From an uncultured Ruminococcus sp. (GTDB lineage: Bacteria; Bacillota; Clostridia; Oscillospirales; Ruminococcaceae): a stretch of DNA of 64,000 nucleotides. Below, piece by piece: positions 33,603-46,200 of the stretch (within the stretch, counting starts at the first letter, position 1; each line of letters starts with the position of its first letter). Below the pieces are notes generated by a model that was not told the origin of the DNA, made no database searches, and worked only from the letters and a program-made list of their open reading frames with translations. The stretch lies in assembly GCA_910577575.1 (NCBI GenBank), contig CAJTOG010000001.1, forward strand, positions 1 to 64,000. Direction: 5' to 3'. A program made the translations under genes and the position numbers.

Positions 33603-34682
33603 ATGCTTAAAAAAATTATTTCATCTGTAACAGGATTTTCAATACTGTGTCTCAGTATTTTTACTCCTCTGAATGTAAATGCATCTGACTTTAAAATACT
33701 TGTTGATTATATTATTGACGCAAATGAATCATATCAGGCAACTGATATACTTTCTCCTGATGAAATTCCGATAAACGACAGTATCAAAGACTTGGATGAA
33801 TATGTAATCAAAATCATGATTGACCCCGGTCATTATTCATACTATAACCGTTCTACTGTATATTCACCATATTGGGAAAGTGTAATGACATGGAAACTTT
33901 CAAACTATCTTCAGGAAGAACTTCAGGCTTTGGGAGTACACGCTGACCTCACTAAAAGCTCACTTGATGAAGACCCCTCGCTTAATGACAGAGGCTTCAG
34001 CTCAAAGAGATACGACTTTTTTATCTCAATGCACAGTAACGCAGGTGCCTATGAATCCATGGACCAGCCTCTTGCCTTTGTCTATCAGGATTTGCCGTGG
34101 ACTGATATTGATGATATAAGTAAGGAACTGGGTGGACTTATTGTAAATAAAGTTTCCGAAGTAATGGAAACCAAACAAAAGGGTTCAACAGCTCAAAGAA
34201 AAGGTACAGGTGACTGGGATAGAAACGGCATAAATGATGATGAATGGTACAGCGTTCTGTTTGCATCAAGATTTGTAGGCACTCCTGGAATACTTATGGA
34301 ACATTCATTCCATACAAATTACCGTTCTTCAGTCTGGTTGTATAATGATGATAACCTCAAAAATCTTGCAAAAGAAGAAGCAGAAGTAATCTATGATTAT
34401 TTCAATAAAATAAAACCACAAGAAACTCCCGAGTTGATTTTTGGTGATGTTAACGGAGACAAAATTATCAATTCTTCTGATGCGTCATGTATTCTTGAGG
34501 AATATTCAATTTTATCAACTAAGGGAAAATCCACTTTCAACAATGAATTAAAAAAGGTGGCAGATGTCAATTCCGATGGATTTATTAATTCCTCTGATGC
34601 TTCAACAATACTTGAATTCTATTCATACCTTTCAACTGACGGTACTGAAACAAACCTTAAAAAGTGGATTGAAAACAAATAA
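33603..34682 (+). CDS. Secreted N-acetylmuramoyl-L-alanine amidase with dockerin
   Basis: 359 residues. Signal peptide to about 27 (SIFTPLNVNA). The Amidase_3 domain (about 68-280) carries the zinc residues: H in IDPGHYSYY (~76), E in the WESVMTW helix (~91), H in SMHSNAG (~142), with the catalytic Glu in LMEHSFHTN (~234). It would split the MurNAc-L-Ala bond. A type I dockerin (about 282-350) follows, with GDVNGDKIINSSDASCILEE and ADVNSDGFINSSDASTILEF loops. It is divergent from proS. Confidence 0.93.
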   Translation: MLKKIISSVTGFSILCLSIFTPLNVNASDFKILVDYIIDANESYQATDILSPDEIPINDSIKDLDEYVIKIMIDPGHYSYYNRSTVYSPYWESVMTWKLSNYLQEELQALGVHADLTKSSLDEDPSLNDRGFSSKRYDFFISMHSNAGAYESMDQPLAFVYQDLPWTDIDDISKELGGLIVNKVSEVMETKQKGSTAQRKGTGDWDRNGINDDEWYSVLFASRFVGTPGILMEHSFHTNYRSSVWLYNDDNLKNLAKEEAEVIYDYFNKIKPQETPELIFGDVNGDKIINSSDASCILEEYSILSTKGKSTFNNELKKVADVNSDGFINSSDASTILEFYSYLSTDGTETNLKKWIENK

Positions 34683-34690
34683 TTCTTATA

Positions 34691-34722
34691 AAAAACAGTA
34701 TCTTTAAAATGATACTGTTTTT
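34691..34722. terminator. Bidirectional terminator
   Basis: AAAAACAGTATC (34691-34702) pairs with GATACTGTTTTT (34711-34722), lying between convergent genes. Confidence 0.85.
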
Positions 34723-35202
34723 TTATTTGCTTTCTTTGAGAATTACCGTATAATTATTATAATAAGGCTTTACAGATTCAGGATTTTCATCGGCATAAGA
34801 AAATATCTTTTCAGCAAGTTCATCTTCAAGAAAATCCTTCAATTTTTCATGTGACTGCCCATACACTTCACCACACAGCGATGAAACTGCAATAACACGC
34901 TGTCCATTAAGGTTCATGATACGGAAAGGCCATATTTTGCAATCAAAAGGCTTACTGTCTCCGAGTACACAGCCGTTTTCAGTAAGTGCGGGACATGAAT
35001 AAATCTGCCCATCTGTAATTCTTCCGGCATCAAGCACGTAGTTTCTGCCGTATTTTGCAAACTTAGCTTCAGGATTAAATTCAATAATCCTGTCCTTAGT
35101 TTCTTCATCAAAAACAGGCGTTTCCCATATATCATATCTGTCGAAAATACAGCACATTCTGCACTCTGCACAAGTTTTTCCACTGAGTATTTTTTTAATC
35201 AT
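34723..35202 (-). CDS. YkgJ-family Cys-cluster protein
   Basis: 159 residues, soluble. The N-terminal C-x2-C-x2-C-C cluster (TCAECRMCC, 10-18) and later 'CPALTENGCVL' and 'PFDCKIWPFRI' give the cysteine set of the YkgJ (zinc- or iron-chelating) family. The precise function is unknown. It ends directly at a bidirectional terminator. Confidence 0.85.
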   Translation of the reverse strand: MIKKILSGKTCAECRMCCIFDRYDIWETPVFDEETKDRIIEFNPEAKFAKYGRNYVLDAGRITDGQIYSCPALTENGCVLGDSKPFDCKIWPFRIMNLNGQRVIAVSSLCGEVYGQSHEKLKDFLEDELAEKIFSYADENPESVKPYYNNYTVILKESK

Positions 35203-35214
35203 ACTATCACCACG

Positions 35215-35364
35215 TTAAATTATATAATATCCAAAATTATTTTTAAAAGCATTGCTTATCTGCTTATAATTCAGAACTGCTCCGCCATAACAGTAAACAT
35301 TCTGTTCTGAATCATCTGCATAAACTATACTTATACAGTACCTATAAGCCAGAAGCTGATTCTT
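35215..35364 (-). pseudogene. Coding-like remnant
   Basis: Downstream of the broken lipoprotein, a minus-strand frame without start codon reads KNQLLAYRYCISIVYADDSE and later 'VYCYGGAVLNYKQISNAF', ending at TAA 35215-35217. The composition is protein-like but no family is recognised. It follows a TGA and is probably the tail of a lost or frameshifted gene. Confidence 0.3.
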
Positions 35365-35380
35365 TCAAAGCAAACTTTAT

Positions 35381-36397
35381 TCAGTTCATCCGATAATAGC
35401 CGCTTTCTTCCAATCCCTTACTTATATTGGCAATATCTTTTACAGAAAATGTCAGCATTGTCTCTCCTTCTATGGATACAAAATTTCTGCACAAAGATGT
35501 CGTGCCATCAGGATTAACAACACTTGTAAAGGCAATATGACCTGATTCAAGAATTTCTTCATTATCGGACAGTAGTTCAAATCCGCCCATATAATCCACG
35601 GAATAATGTTCACCAGAATAACTACCGTCAGAATAATATGTACCGTCAAATGAATCACAGTATCTTAATAAATTCCCGTCCGTATTCACAATATCCGTTT
35701 CACTCTGATAATGTGGATTGTCCGTTATTCTTTAATATAGATGATATACTGGAATATTGCCCGTAGCCGAAAACGTACACCAAAGAGAACCGTCATTTTT
35801 ATAAAATGCGTATCCATGAGAAGTTGAACCGTCCTGCTCCTGATTGGACTCGATTCTGACCTGACCACTGATGACAGTTCCATTCTTGCCGACATTTGCA
35901 AAATTTCCTTCATAATCTACGGTCATTCTGTCAGAAGTCAAATCTCCGTTAAGATACCATATCCCTGCAACTTCACTGACGCTGTAACGATAACCCGAGT
36001 ATTCTGTTGTCTCAGAAACAGCATCAGTTGTTTCCTTGTAAATACTTGTTGTTTCAGTATCTTTACTTATATGTGTTTCATTGCTTTTTTCAGAGGAAAC
36101 ATTTTCATCAGCTCCTTCTGGCAAAGTTTTAGTTGTTGTTTTACTGTTCACAGTACTTTTAACCGTTTCTGATGAAATGTTGGTCTCTGTTCTGCTTTCA
36201 TTTTCGGATGAAACAGATTCATCAGCTTTTTCTGAGGACGTTTAAGCTGTCATTTCACTGTTCATATTACTTTCTTCCGTTTTAGATGATATTCCGGAAA
36301 ATTGCTCCGAATTGGTTGAAGTTTCTGTATTTCCGCTGCATCCGGATAAAACTGCCGTCATTGCAAGAACAGTAATATATAGAATTCTTTTTTTCAT
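35381..36397 (-). pseudogene. Lipoprotein frame with two in-frame TAA codons
   Basis: One uninterrupted reading frame of 338 codons starts MKKRILYITV with a lipobox LSGC (Cys 20), a Ser/Thr/Glu-rich linker (about 21-130), then two related beta domains. Codon 52 (36242-36244) and a codon near 222 (35732-35734) are TAA; either could come from CAA by one C-to-T change. The domains align: GIWYLNGDLTSDRMTVDYEG and GTYYSDGSYSGEHYSVDYMG, each later ending '..tFS'. No frameshift has occurred, so inactivation seems recent, or the stops are read through. The SD is weak (AAGGA, 1 base from ATG). Confidence 0.75.
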
Positions 36398-36426
36398 TTC
36401 CTTATCATTAGATTTGCATAAACTTG

Positions 36427-36455
36427 TCCATTATCTAAAGATAATGGGATTTCTG
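36427..36455 (-). mobile_element. IS200/IS605-type right-end remnant, copy B
   Basis: CCATTATC-TAAA-GATAATGG hairpin followed by GATTTCTG, matching copy A at 27583-27611 in 26 of 29 bases. The minus strand again encodes N-I-x-x-EIPL-x-LDNG. No transposase is left. It sits just upstream of the broken lipoprotein gene. Confidence 0.5.
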
Positions 36456-36586
36456 TTTTTATGTTCATATTATATCGCAAAGTTAATTTACTGTCAAATT
36501 AAGTTAAGCTTTATTACTGTCAGTAAAATTTCAAGACTGTAAAAATACAATATTTTACTCATTTATATATTTTTGCCTATCTATTT

Positions 36587-36619
36587 AAAACTGCACCAAA
36601 AAATTTTTGGTGCAGTTTT
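36587..36619 (-). terminator. carB terminator
   Basis: A perfect long stem (AAAACTGCACCAAAA with TTTTGGTGCAGTTTT), 12 bases after the carB stop. Confidence 0.85.
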
Positions 36620-36630
36620 ATTAATCTGTA

Positions 36631-39852
<3,222 letters not shown>

Positions 39853-39928
39853 TTTTTTCTCCTGACCCGTGCATTGGCACGATAAATTTCAGAAGCATAC
39901 ATTTCAAGCTCCTGATACTCTAACTTAT

Positions 39929-39957
39929 ATCATACCACAAATTTCACAAAAATGCAA
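39929..39957 (-). promoter_or_regulatory. carB promoter
   Basis: TTGCAT (39952-39957) and TATGAT (39929-39934) on the minus strand, spacer 17. The leader is about 70 bases. Confidence 0.65.
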
Positions 39958-40131
39958 GGGGAAAGTTATGATTCTGACAAAAAAATTGAATTTAACCCAA
40001 TCAATACAAATTATAATTGGTTTAAAAAATTGTAACAGTAAAATCAAGTATTCTGTTTTAATATTCAATATCATTTTAGCTGAATTTTTCATGTTAAAAA
40101 TATGAAATTTCATGAATTTTTTAAGAAATAC

Positions 40132-40160
40132 TTGACAAATTTAAAAAAATATAATATAAT
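40132..40160 (+). promoter_or_regulatory. Promoter for the structured RNA/TerD-like gene
   Basis: TTGACA (40132-40137) and TATAAT (40155-40160), spacer 17, a perfect sigma-A promoter. Transcription should start near 40167, 26 bases before the RNA fold. Confidence 0.85.
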
Positions 40161-40192
40161 GATTAAGTAATTTTATTGAATAATATAATTTC

Positions 40193-40312
40193 AACAAGGG
40201 CAAGCGTACTTTATACAACTCAAAGATAACATCCTTTTAATTCATGAAGATGCAATGAAAAATTGTTGTATAAAGTTGTCAGTTATCAGATAGCTTGCCC
40301 TTGTTTTTTTAT
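40193..40312 (+). ncRNA. Structured RNA ending in an intrinsic terminator
   Basis: A closing helix P1 of 13 perfect pairs (40193-40205 with 40293-40305) encloses helix P2 of 12 perfect pairs (40208-40219 with 40265-40276). The P2 loop holds a small CATC/GATG hairpin (40230-40233 with 40249-40252). GATAAC in the P2 loop (40225-40230) is complementary to GTTATC (40282-40287) between the P2 and P1 3' strands, so a six-pair pseudoknot is possible, although it shares C40230 with the small hairpin. P1 is followed at once by seven T. It has its own promoter and ends 28 bases before the SD-start region of the TerD-like gene. It may be a riboswitch-like leader or a stand-alone RNA. No known family is recognised. 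Confidence 0.7.
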
Positions 40313-40340
40313 TTTAATTTTATTCGGAGGTTTTTTACTT

Positions 40341-42452
40341 ATGTATGATTCAATCAAAAAAGGCATAAGCTTTGACGAACTCATGTTCACGGAATTAAGA
40401 ATGATAAGTTTCAGTGAAGAAACTTCAGAACTGAATGAAAAATCACTTGTTATAGCTATGACTGTAAATGATGAACTGATTAATATAGGCTACACACTAT
40501 CTCCGAAAGATATAATAAAACTAAGCAAAAGCAAAAGTCTTTACAACTTTTTCAAACATATAAAAAACCTCATAGGCGATGTTAAAGCTCCACCCATGTA
40601 TCCGGATTTTCCAAAGCAGGTTATGAAACTGTCAACAGCTCAGTTTCGTTTTCATCAGATGCTTCATTATATGTCAACTTACGGCATGGAAGAAATGATG
40701 TGTACGCCGGTTGAAAAAGGCTGGCTTCCGAATCCCGATAAAAAAGAAAAACCAAAGAAAAACCTTCGTATGCTGGAATCAAAAGTTATAGGACTTGTCC
40801 CAGAAGACGAAAAATACATATATTCGCTTTCAAAAGTTCTCAGAAAAGCTGAAAGACTTACAGATAAAGAGCTTCTTTTAGTAAAATCCGCATCAGAAAA
40901 CTGTACCACTGAACAGCTTGCATCTCTTCATATTCCTTTCAAGCAGAATCTTTTCGTTCTTTTTTATACTATTTTCAATAATGAAAATCTTGATAATATG
41001 AACAAACTTTCAGCTTTAAAATCCATATGCCAGCATTCCGGAGATGTCTGGAAATGCCTTGACTATGTAATTACAAGATATCATTATCATCTCCGTACAT
41101 CACAAAAAAAATTACTTGTAAAGCTTCTTGAATCATATCCTGTAAATGATTTCAGGGCGAACCTTATACTTTCTGACAAAAAGGCTGAAAGAATAAAAGT
41201 TCTTCTTCCGTTTATCAGTTTCAACAATCTTTCACGAAGTCCGGAACATAAAAAGGCTGTTTCAGCTTTATGCAACAACGAAATGCATTCATGGACAAGC
41301 GGTGCAATTAAGCTGATTGAAACTGATACAGAAAAAGCCCTTAATTATCTCTCAAAAAAACCCGGAGAACTTCTCCGACGCATAAATTATCTTCTTAAAA
41401 GAGGATGTCCAAAAGAAAAGTTAACTGAAACTATTGTAAGTGTAAGTGATAATCTGAGTATCCAGACGCTTGTAACCATTATCAATAATTTTAGTTATAA
41501 AATTACTGAATACCATGAAGAAATCGCTTGCATTGACAATGAAATATCAAAAATCAATAATCCGGAAGGACATTCGGAAAATCTTAAGAAAAAAGCAGAA
41601 TCATTCAAAAAAATCTCAAATGCCGAAAATGTATATAACTGCTGTACTGTCGCACTTGCACAAAGACTGAAAAGTGTTGCACCGGAACTTGAAAATAAAA
41701 AAATATATCTTGACTTGAATAGATATAACCTTGATTTTTCAGTAATTAACTGTAATGAAAAATCTAAGGAGGGCGGATATATCAGAAGCGGTCTTGCATA
41801 CAGACTTCCGGAAAACATAGACAGATTAAGATTTTTTGTTTACTGGAATGATAAAAAACGTGTTGACGTCGACCTTCACGCATCTGCAACGGATATCAAT
41901 AATGAAAATATAAATATCGGCTGGAACAGCAATTTTAAAACTAATAACTTTTCAATTATATTCAGCGGAGATATTACCCACAGCGATGCTGCTGAATATA
42001 TCGACTTTGATGTCAACAGCGATATCAAGGAAATTTCTGCAAACATCAATATATATTCAGGTAAAAATACTTTCAGGGAAATTGAAGAAGTCTATGTAGG
42101 TATCATGGCAGTTGACAGTATCGGAGAAAAAGTTGAACTTTATTCCAGTGCAAACTGCTTCTTTTCCCACTATTTGACAAGTAAATGCCGTACTCTGAAT
42201 TATGGATATATTGATGTACAGAACAGATGCCTCATATTTGAAGGAAAAGAAATTTTACCTTATCAATGGAATTATAAAAAAGCAAAACATGATAAACCCA
42301 TGTTTTCCCTTAAAAACTATCTTGATATTCTTATAAAATCAAAGAATATTACTTTGGTTGACAATCGTGAACAGGCAGACACAGTTATTATCATGGAAAA
42401 AGCTTCAAAAGACAATGAAATAAGTCTCATTGATTCAAATTTCTTTATGTAA
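40341..42452 (+). CDS. TerD-like domain protein, 703 residues
   Basis: Large soluble protein with no signal peptide. The N-terminal and middle parts (about 1-420) are helical and not recognised. Residues 450-610 have the TerD pattern: 'IYLDLNRYNLDFSVI', 'RLRFFVYWNDKKRVDVDLHA' with the Asp-rich DVDLHASATD (near 505), 'YIDFDVNSD', 'EVYVGIMAVDS'. This is the beta-sandwich calcium-binding fold of tellurium-resistance/stress proteins; large members with helical N-termini (as in MXAN_6230/SCO0854-like proteins) are known. The start ATG 40341 follows CGGAGG. No other ter genes are adjacent. Behind the structured RNA. Confidence 0.65.
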   Translation: MYDSIKKGISFDELMFTELRMISFSEETSELNEKSLVIAMTVNDELINIGYTLSPKDIIKLSKSKSLYNFFKHIKNLIGDVKAPPMYPDFPKQVMKLSTAQFRFHQMLHYMSTYGMEEMMCTPVEKGWLPNPDKKEKPKKNLRMLESKVIGLVPEDEKYIYSLSKVLRKAERLTDKELLLVKSASENCTTEQLASLHIPFKQNLFVLFYTIFNNENLDNMNKLSALKSICQHSGDVWKCLDYVITRYHYHLRTSQKKLLVKLLESYPVNDFRANLILSDKKAERIKVLLPFISFNNLSRSPEHKKAVSALCNNEMHSWTSGAIKLIETDTEKALNYLSKKPGELLRRINYLLKRGCPKEKLTETIVSVSDNLSIQTLVTIINNFSYKITEYHEEIACIDNEISKINNPEGHSENLKKKAESFKKISNAENVYNCCTVALAQRLKSVAPELENKKIYLDLNRYNLDFSVINCNEKSKEGGYIRSGLAYRLPENIDRLRFFVYWNDKKRVDVDLHASATDINNENINIGWNSNFKTNNFSIIFSGDITHSDAAEYIDFDVNSDIKEISANINIYSGKNTFREIEEVYVGIMAVDSIGEKVELYSSANCFFSHYLTSKCRTLNYGYIDVQNRCLIFEGKEILPYQWNYKKAKHDKPMFSLKNYLDILIKSKNITLVDNREQADTVIIMEKASKDNEISLIDSNFFM

Positions 42453-42519
42453 AAATAAACAGTAAATTTACATATAACATAAATGTTAATATTGGAGATT
42501 CGGTTATCTCCATAAATAT

Positions 42520-43190
42520 CTTTTCATAATCCAATAAAATCTTATGCTCAGAATAATAATTTAACAAACTATACCTCTGAAGATACAGATATACCCTGTT
42601 TTTATGATTCCAATCAATATGAAATCTTTTCTATTCAGAGTGCTTTACCCAGTAAAGTTAATAATTTTGATGCAGAATATTTTCCTCCGATATGAAATAA
42701 GAGCAGAATTGACTCTTGTGCAGATTGAATTATAACTTATTATCAATATACATATGGAGTTAATAAACTGCGAAATGTCACAACAGACAGCTCAAACATA
42801 TATTCTCTGGTTTGAACTTATACAGCAGAAACAACAGTACAATACATCTGAATGATGCCTATAATATTTTAAAAAATCAGTGTGCAATGAAATTAATTGA
42901 TTTTTTTGAATCATACAGCAGAATCTGAATGTTCTTCCAATTGGTTAACAGATGTTCAGAAAATGACTTCCGCATTACATTACTGTGTATATCCGTATTA
43001 TTTATACTATCCTTCATTTTTAAGAATGTTTCCTTCTCTAATATCCCTATGAATAACATCATAAACTGCTAATATATATGCTAATATCCTCAACAGAATG
43101 AAATGCATTATTACTGATGCTGTTGAAATGAACATTATTGATAAAAACAAAGATGATTAATTTCACAAAGCTGATATGTATAAAAACAGC
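42520..43190 (+). pseudogene. Decayed secreted papain-like (C1A) peptidase
   Basis: Plus-strand frames keep long pieces of a papain-fold protein: 'YDSNQYEIFSIQSALPSKVN', 'NFDAEYFPPI', stop, 'NKSRIDSCAD' (with the catalytic-Cys SCxxW context), stop, 'IITYYQYTYGVNKLRNVTTD', 'SSNIYSLV', stop, 'TYTAETTVQYI'. After a frameshift come 'NDAYNILKNQCAMKLIDFF' and 'HTAESECSSNWLTDVQKMTS'. At least four in-frame stops are all TGA, two of them at expected Trp positions. A possible calcium-loop tail (ITDAVEMNIIDKNKDD) lies near 43110-43160. No signal peptide is recognisable. Confidence 0.7.
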
Positions 43191-43211
43191 AGTTATATAA
43201 TTTTTTATGAA

Positions 43212-46200
43212 TTATTCTGAATGTTCACGAAAGTAAAGGTCAGCTAAGATAACTGCTGATTCCTCAATATCATCTTTTCCTTTCCATGCACATATAAATC
43301 TTATTACAGCATCATATGGTATATATCCTGTTGAAATATATTTTTTTACCTCTTTATTTTTACTTGTCGAAAATTGCAGTACAGGGGATAATCCGCCATT
43401 AACTTTCGCATAAAGTCTGTTGCCTTTTACAATTAGATGGTCTCCGCTCTGAAGACGAAGTATATCCTGTTTTTTATCCTTAAAGAAATCAAGAAACACA
43501 TCTCTGTGTGATAACTGTAATATTATTTCAGTCGGCTTCGAATAAAAATTATGGTCTGTTTCGCTATCGGAGGCATACTTTATAAACTTGTCAAATGAAT
43601 CCCCTGAATAATGAATATGCAACAGATTTCTGGCTCTCGTCATTCCTACATATAGTTTTCTGATTTCTTCGTCATTCTCCATAACTGAATTATTAAGGAG
43701 TATATAAACGTTATCAAATTCCCTCCCCTTTGATTTGTGCATTGTAGAGACTATTATTACACCCTGTTCATTCAAGTAAAAGTCCTCCAATTTTGATTCG
43801 TGCAGAAACATATCAAGGTCAGTGTGATATTTCTTTTCATTTAATAATGCAAATGTATTCAATATATTAATGATTACAGGCAGACAAGAACTGTTGTGAT
43901 ACTTTTGCTGTAACTGCTCAAGTGCATTATTCCACCGAAAGTCACTGATGACAGGAGATACCTTGCTGTTATTTGGTTGCAATTTTTTCAAGAAATAACG
44001 GATTTCTGCAATATTATATAAATCAAATCCGTCAATAGACTGTATCATTTTTGCAGGAATATTTCTTTTTTTCAGAATACTCAAAATCCGCAATGCTTCC
44101 TCATTTGTACTGGTCAGTATACAGTTATCTCCACTTACATCTGCGGAAAGCATATCGTCAATCAATGCGTTTTCCATATTGACTGAAATGTGCTTTATAA
44201 GCTTTACTTCTCCTTTAATATCTGTAAACGCTATAATATCTTCCGATTTCATTCTAAAAGGTAATTCTTTAACAAAATGGTTTGTAAATGAAACAATACT
44301 TTTACAGCTCCTGTAATTTTCTGTCAGTGAATACTGCTTTGCTCTGTAATAAGTTATCAGATTTTTCAGATATTTTGAATCAGAACCTCGAAATTTATAA
44401 ATATTCTGGTCATCATCACCTACTGCGATTACTCTCATCTCTTCATTATGTTTCATAAGAGACACGACCAGACCATACTCATAACAGTCCATATCCTGAG
44501 CTTCATCTATAACAAGTACAGTCTTTGTTATTTTGCCCAAATCCACATCACCGTTACGGATAAGTTCACCTGCATCTTTTACAATATTGTCGGAATCTTC
44601 AACGTTGCCTATCTTCCCCAGAAGGTCAAAGCAATAAGAATGAAATGTCTTGATTTCAATGAAATTTACTGCATTTCCGATTAGATTACGAAGCCTCTGC
44701 TTGAATTCTATAGCAGCAGCCCGTGAAAATGTAAGCACCAGAAGCTGTTCATGTTTTACATCTTCAAGAAGAAGCAGTGAAGCAAGCTTATGCACAAGAA
44801 CCCTTGTCTTACCGCTTCCGGGTCCTGCGGAAACAACGATATACTTGGACTCATCATCACGAATAATTTCAAGCTGTTTCGGTGACAGTGTATCGAATAA
44901 CTGACGGTATTTTGCAGGTGTAATGTTACGTTGAATCTGCAAAGCACGTTCACCAGAAAAATAATGTGAAATAAATTTCTTATAATCCATCTGGAAATAA
45001 TCATTGACGAATTTCAGAGCGTCATTATAATTCCGCACCATCATATTTGCATATTCACCAACAATATGTATCTGTTGTATTTTCTGCTGATAAAATTCAT
45101 TGAATTGATTATAATCTTCAATCTTGTATCTGATTTTATTATCAAGAATCAGTTTCTTTATACACATTCCGCTGTAAAGCAAAAGAAAACCGCCCTCAAG
45201 TCTGAGCGAACCTATCTTGGAGAGAAATAGCAGTGCTTCTTCTATATCTTTTTCTGTAACTTCAATACTGTACTGATTTTGATATTCTTTCATTAACTCC
45301 AATACAGAAAATTCTACTAATACCTCATCTTTTGCTCCTGTACTTACACAGCTGTTTCGGAACAGGTAATTTATTATAAATTCCGCAATCTGATAGCTGT
45401 TCAGACGATTTTCCTTTATCATTTCAATGCTTAGTTCAGGCACTATTGTAACTCTGTTTGTAGCTTGGTTCTGTTCTTTCTGAATATAACTCCGTATCGT
45501 CCAATAATAAAACAAAGTCTTTATCGCATTGACCGAACTTGACTTTATATCATTTGCAAGAGCTGTTTCATTCAGCTCTTTATAGTTCATGCAGAGCTTG
45601 TCCTCATTGATGTGATTCAGAAGAAATGTCTCAAGTGCCTTGAACTTACGCAGTACCAGCATTGACTTATTAACTGTATCGTTTTTTAGGATATAGGCTG
45701 TAAGGTCTTTTGTATCAGCAAGAATCCCATCTTCACGCATTTGCTGAACAGAGTGAATAATATCTGATTTTTGGATGCCAAGTCGGTCAGCAAGATAATC
45801 GACCCTTGATTCTGCATCAGCATTATCTGCATCGAAAATACTTTTACTGGAAATAAGGGACTTGATAATTCTTTTTGCAGTCATTCTTTCCTCATCATTC
45901 TGAAATCTGAATGAATTGTCGATTTTTCTTGAAGCTTCCTTCATATTCTTTACAAGAATACTGGTGGCATATACTCTCGGAACGTTTTTGCCACGTTTAA
46001 TATATCCTGCGTTTTCAAGAGCTTGTATTGCTGTTTTTACCCTTGTTTCAATATCAGAAACACTGTCGTCCCAGCCTGCCTGCCGTGCAATTTCCAATGG
46101 CGAACAACATACCTCGGGTCGAATTTTAGTAAGATATTTGACTGCTTTCCATACCTGCTGTATTTCGCTGATACTGAGTTTTGTCTGATTAAGCAGTATG

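Noticed and set aside
34723..35202. Fe-S oxidoreductase
   Set aside because: The Cys pattern fits the YkgJ chelating family better than any redox enzyme; no catalytic domain is present.
40077..40100. Separate plus-strand gene at 39869-40105
   Set aside because: It spans the carB promoter region, has no SD, and has an AT-driven composition.
40193..40312. MITE instead of RNA element
   Set aside because: The inverted arms could be terminal repeats, but flanks show no clear target duplication, the arms diverge after 13 bases with nested helices, and promoter and T-run placement fit a transcript. Kept as an alternative in the RNA entry.
42520..43190. TGA read as Trp (alternative genetic code)
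   Set aside because: Intact genes here use TGG for Trp and end at TGA (thrS, hydF, argD), and other TGA codons in the remnant do not fall at Trp positions. Simple decay explains it.
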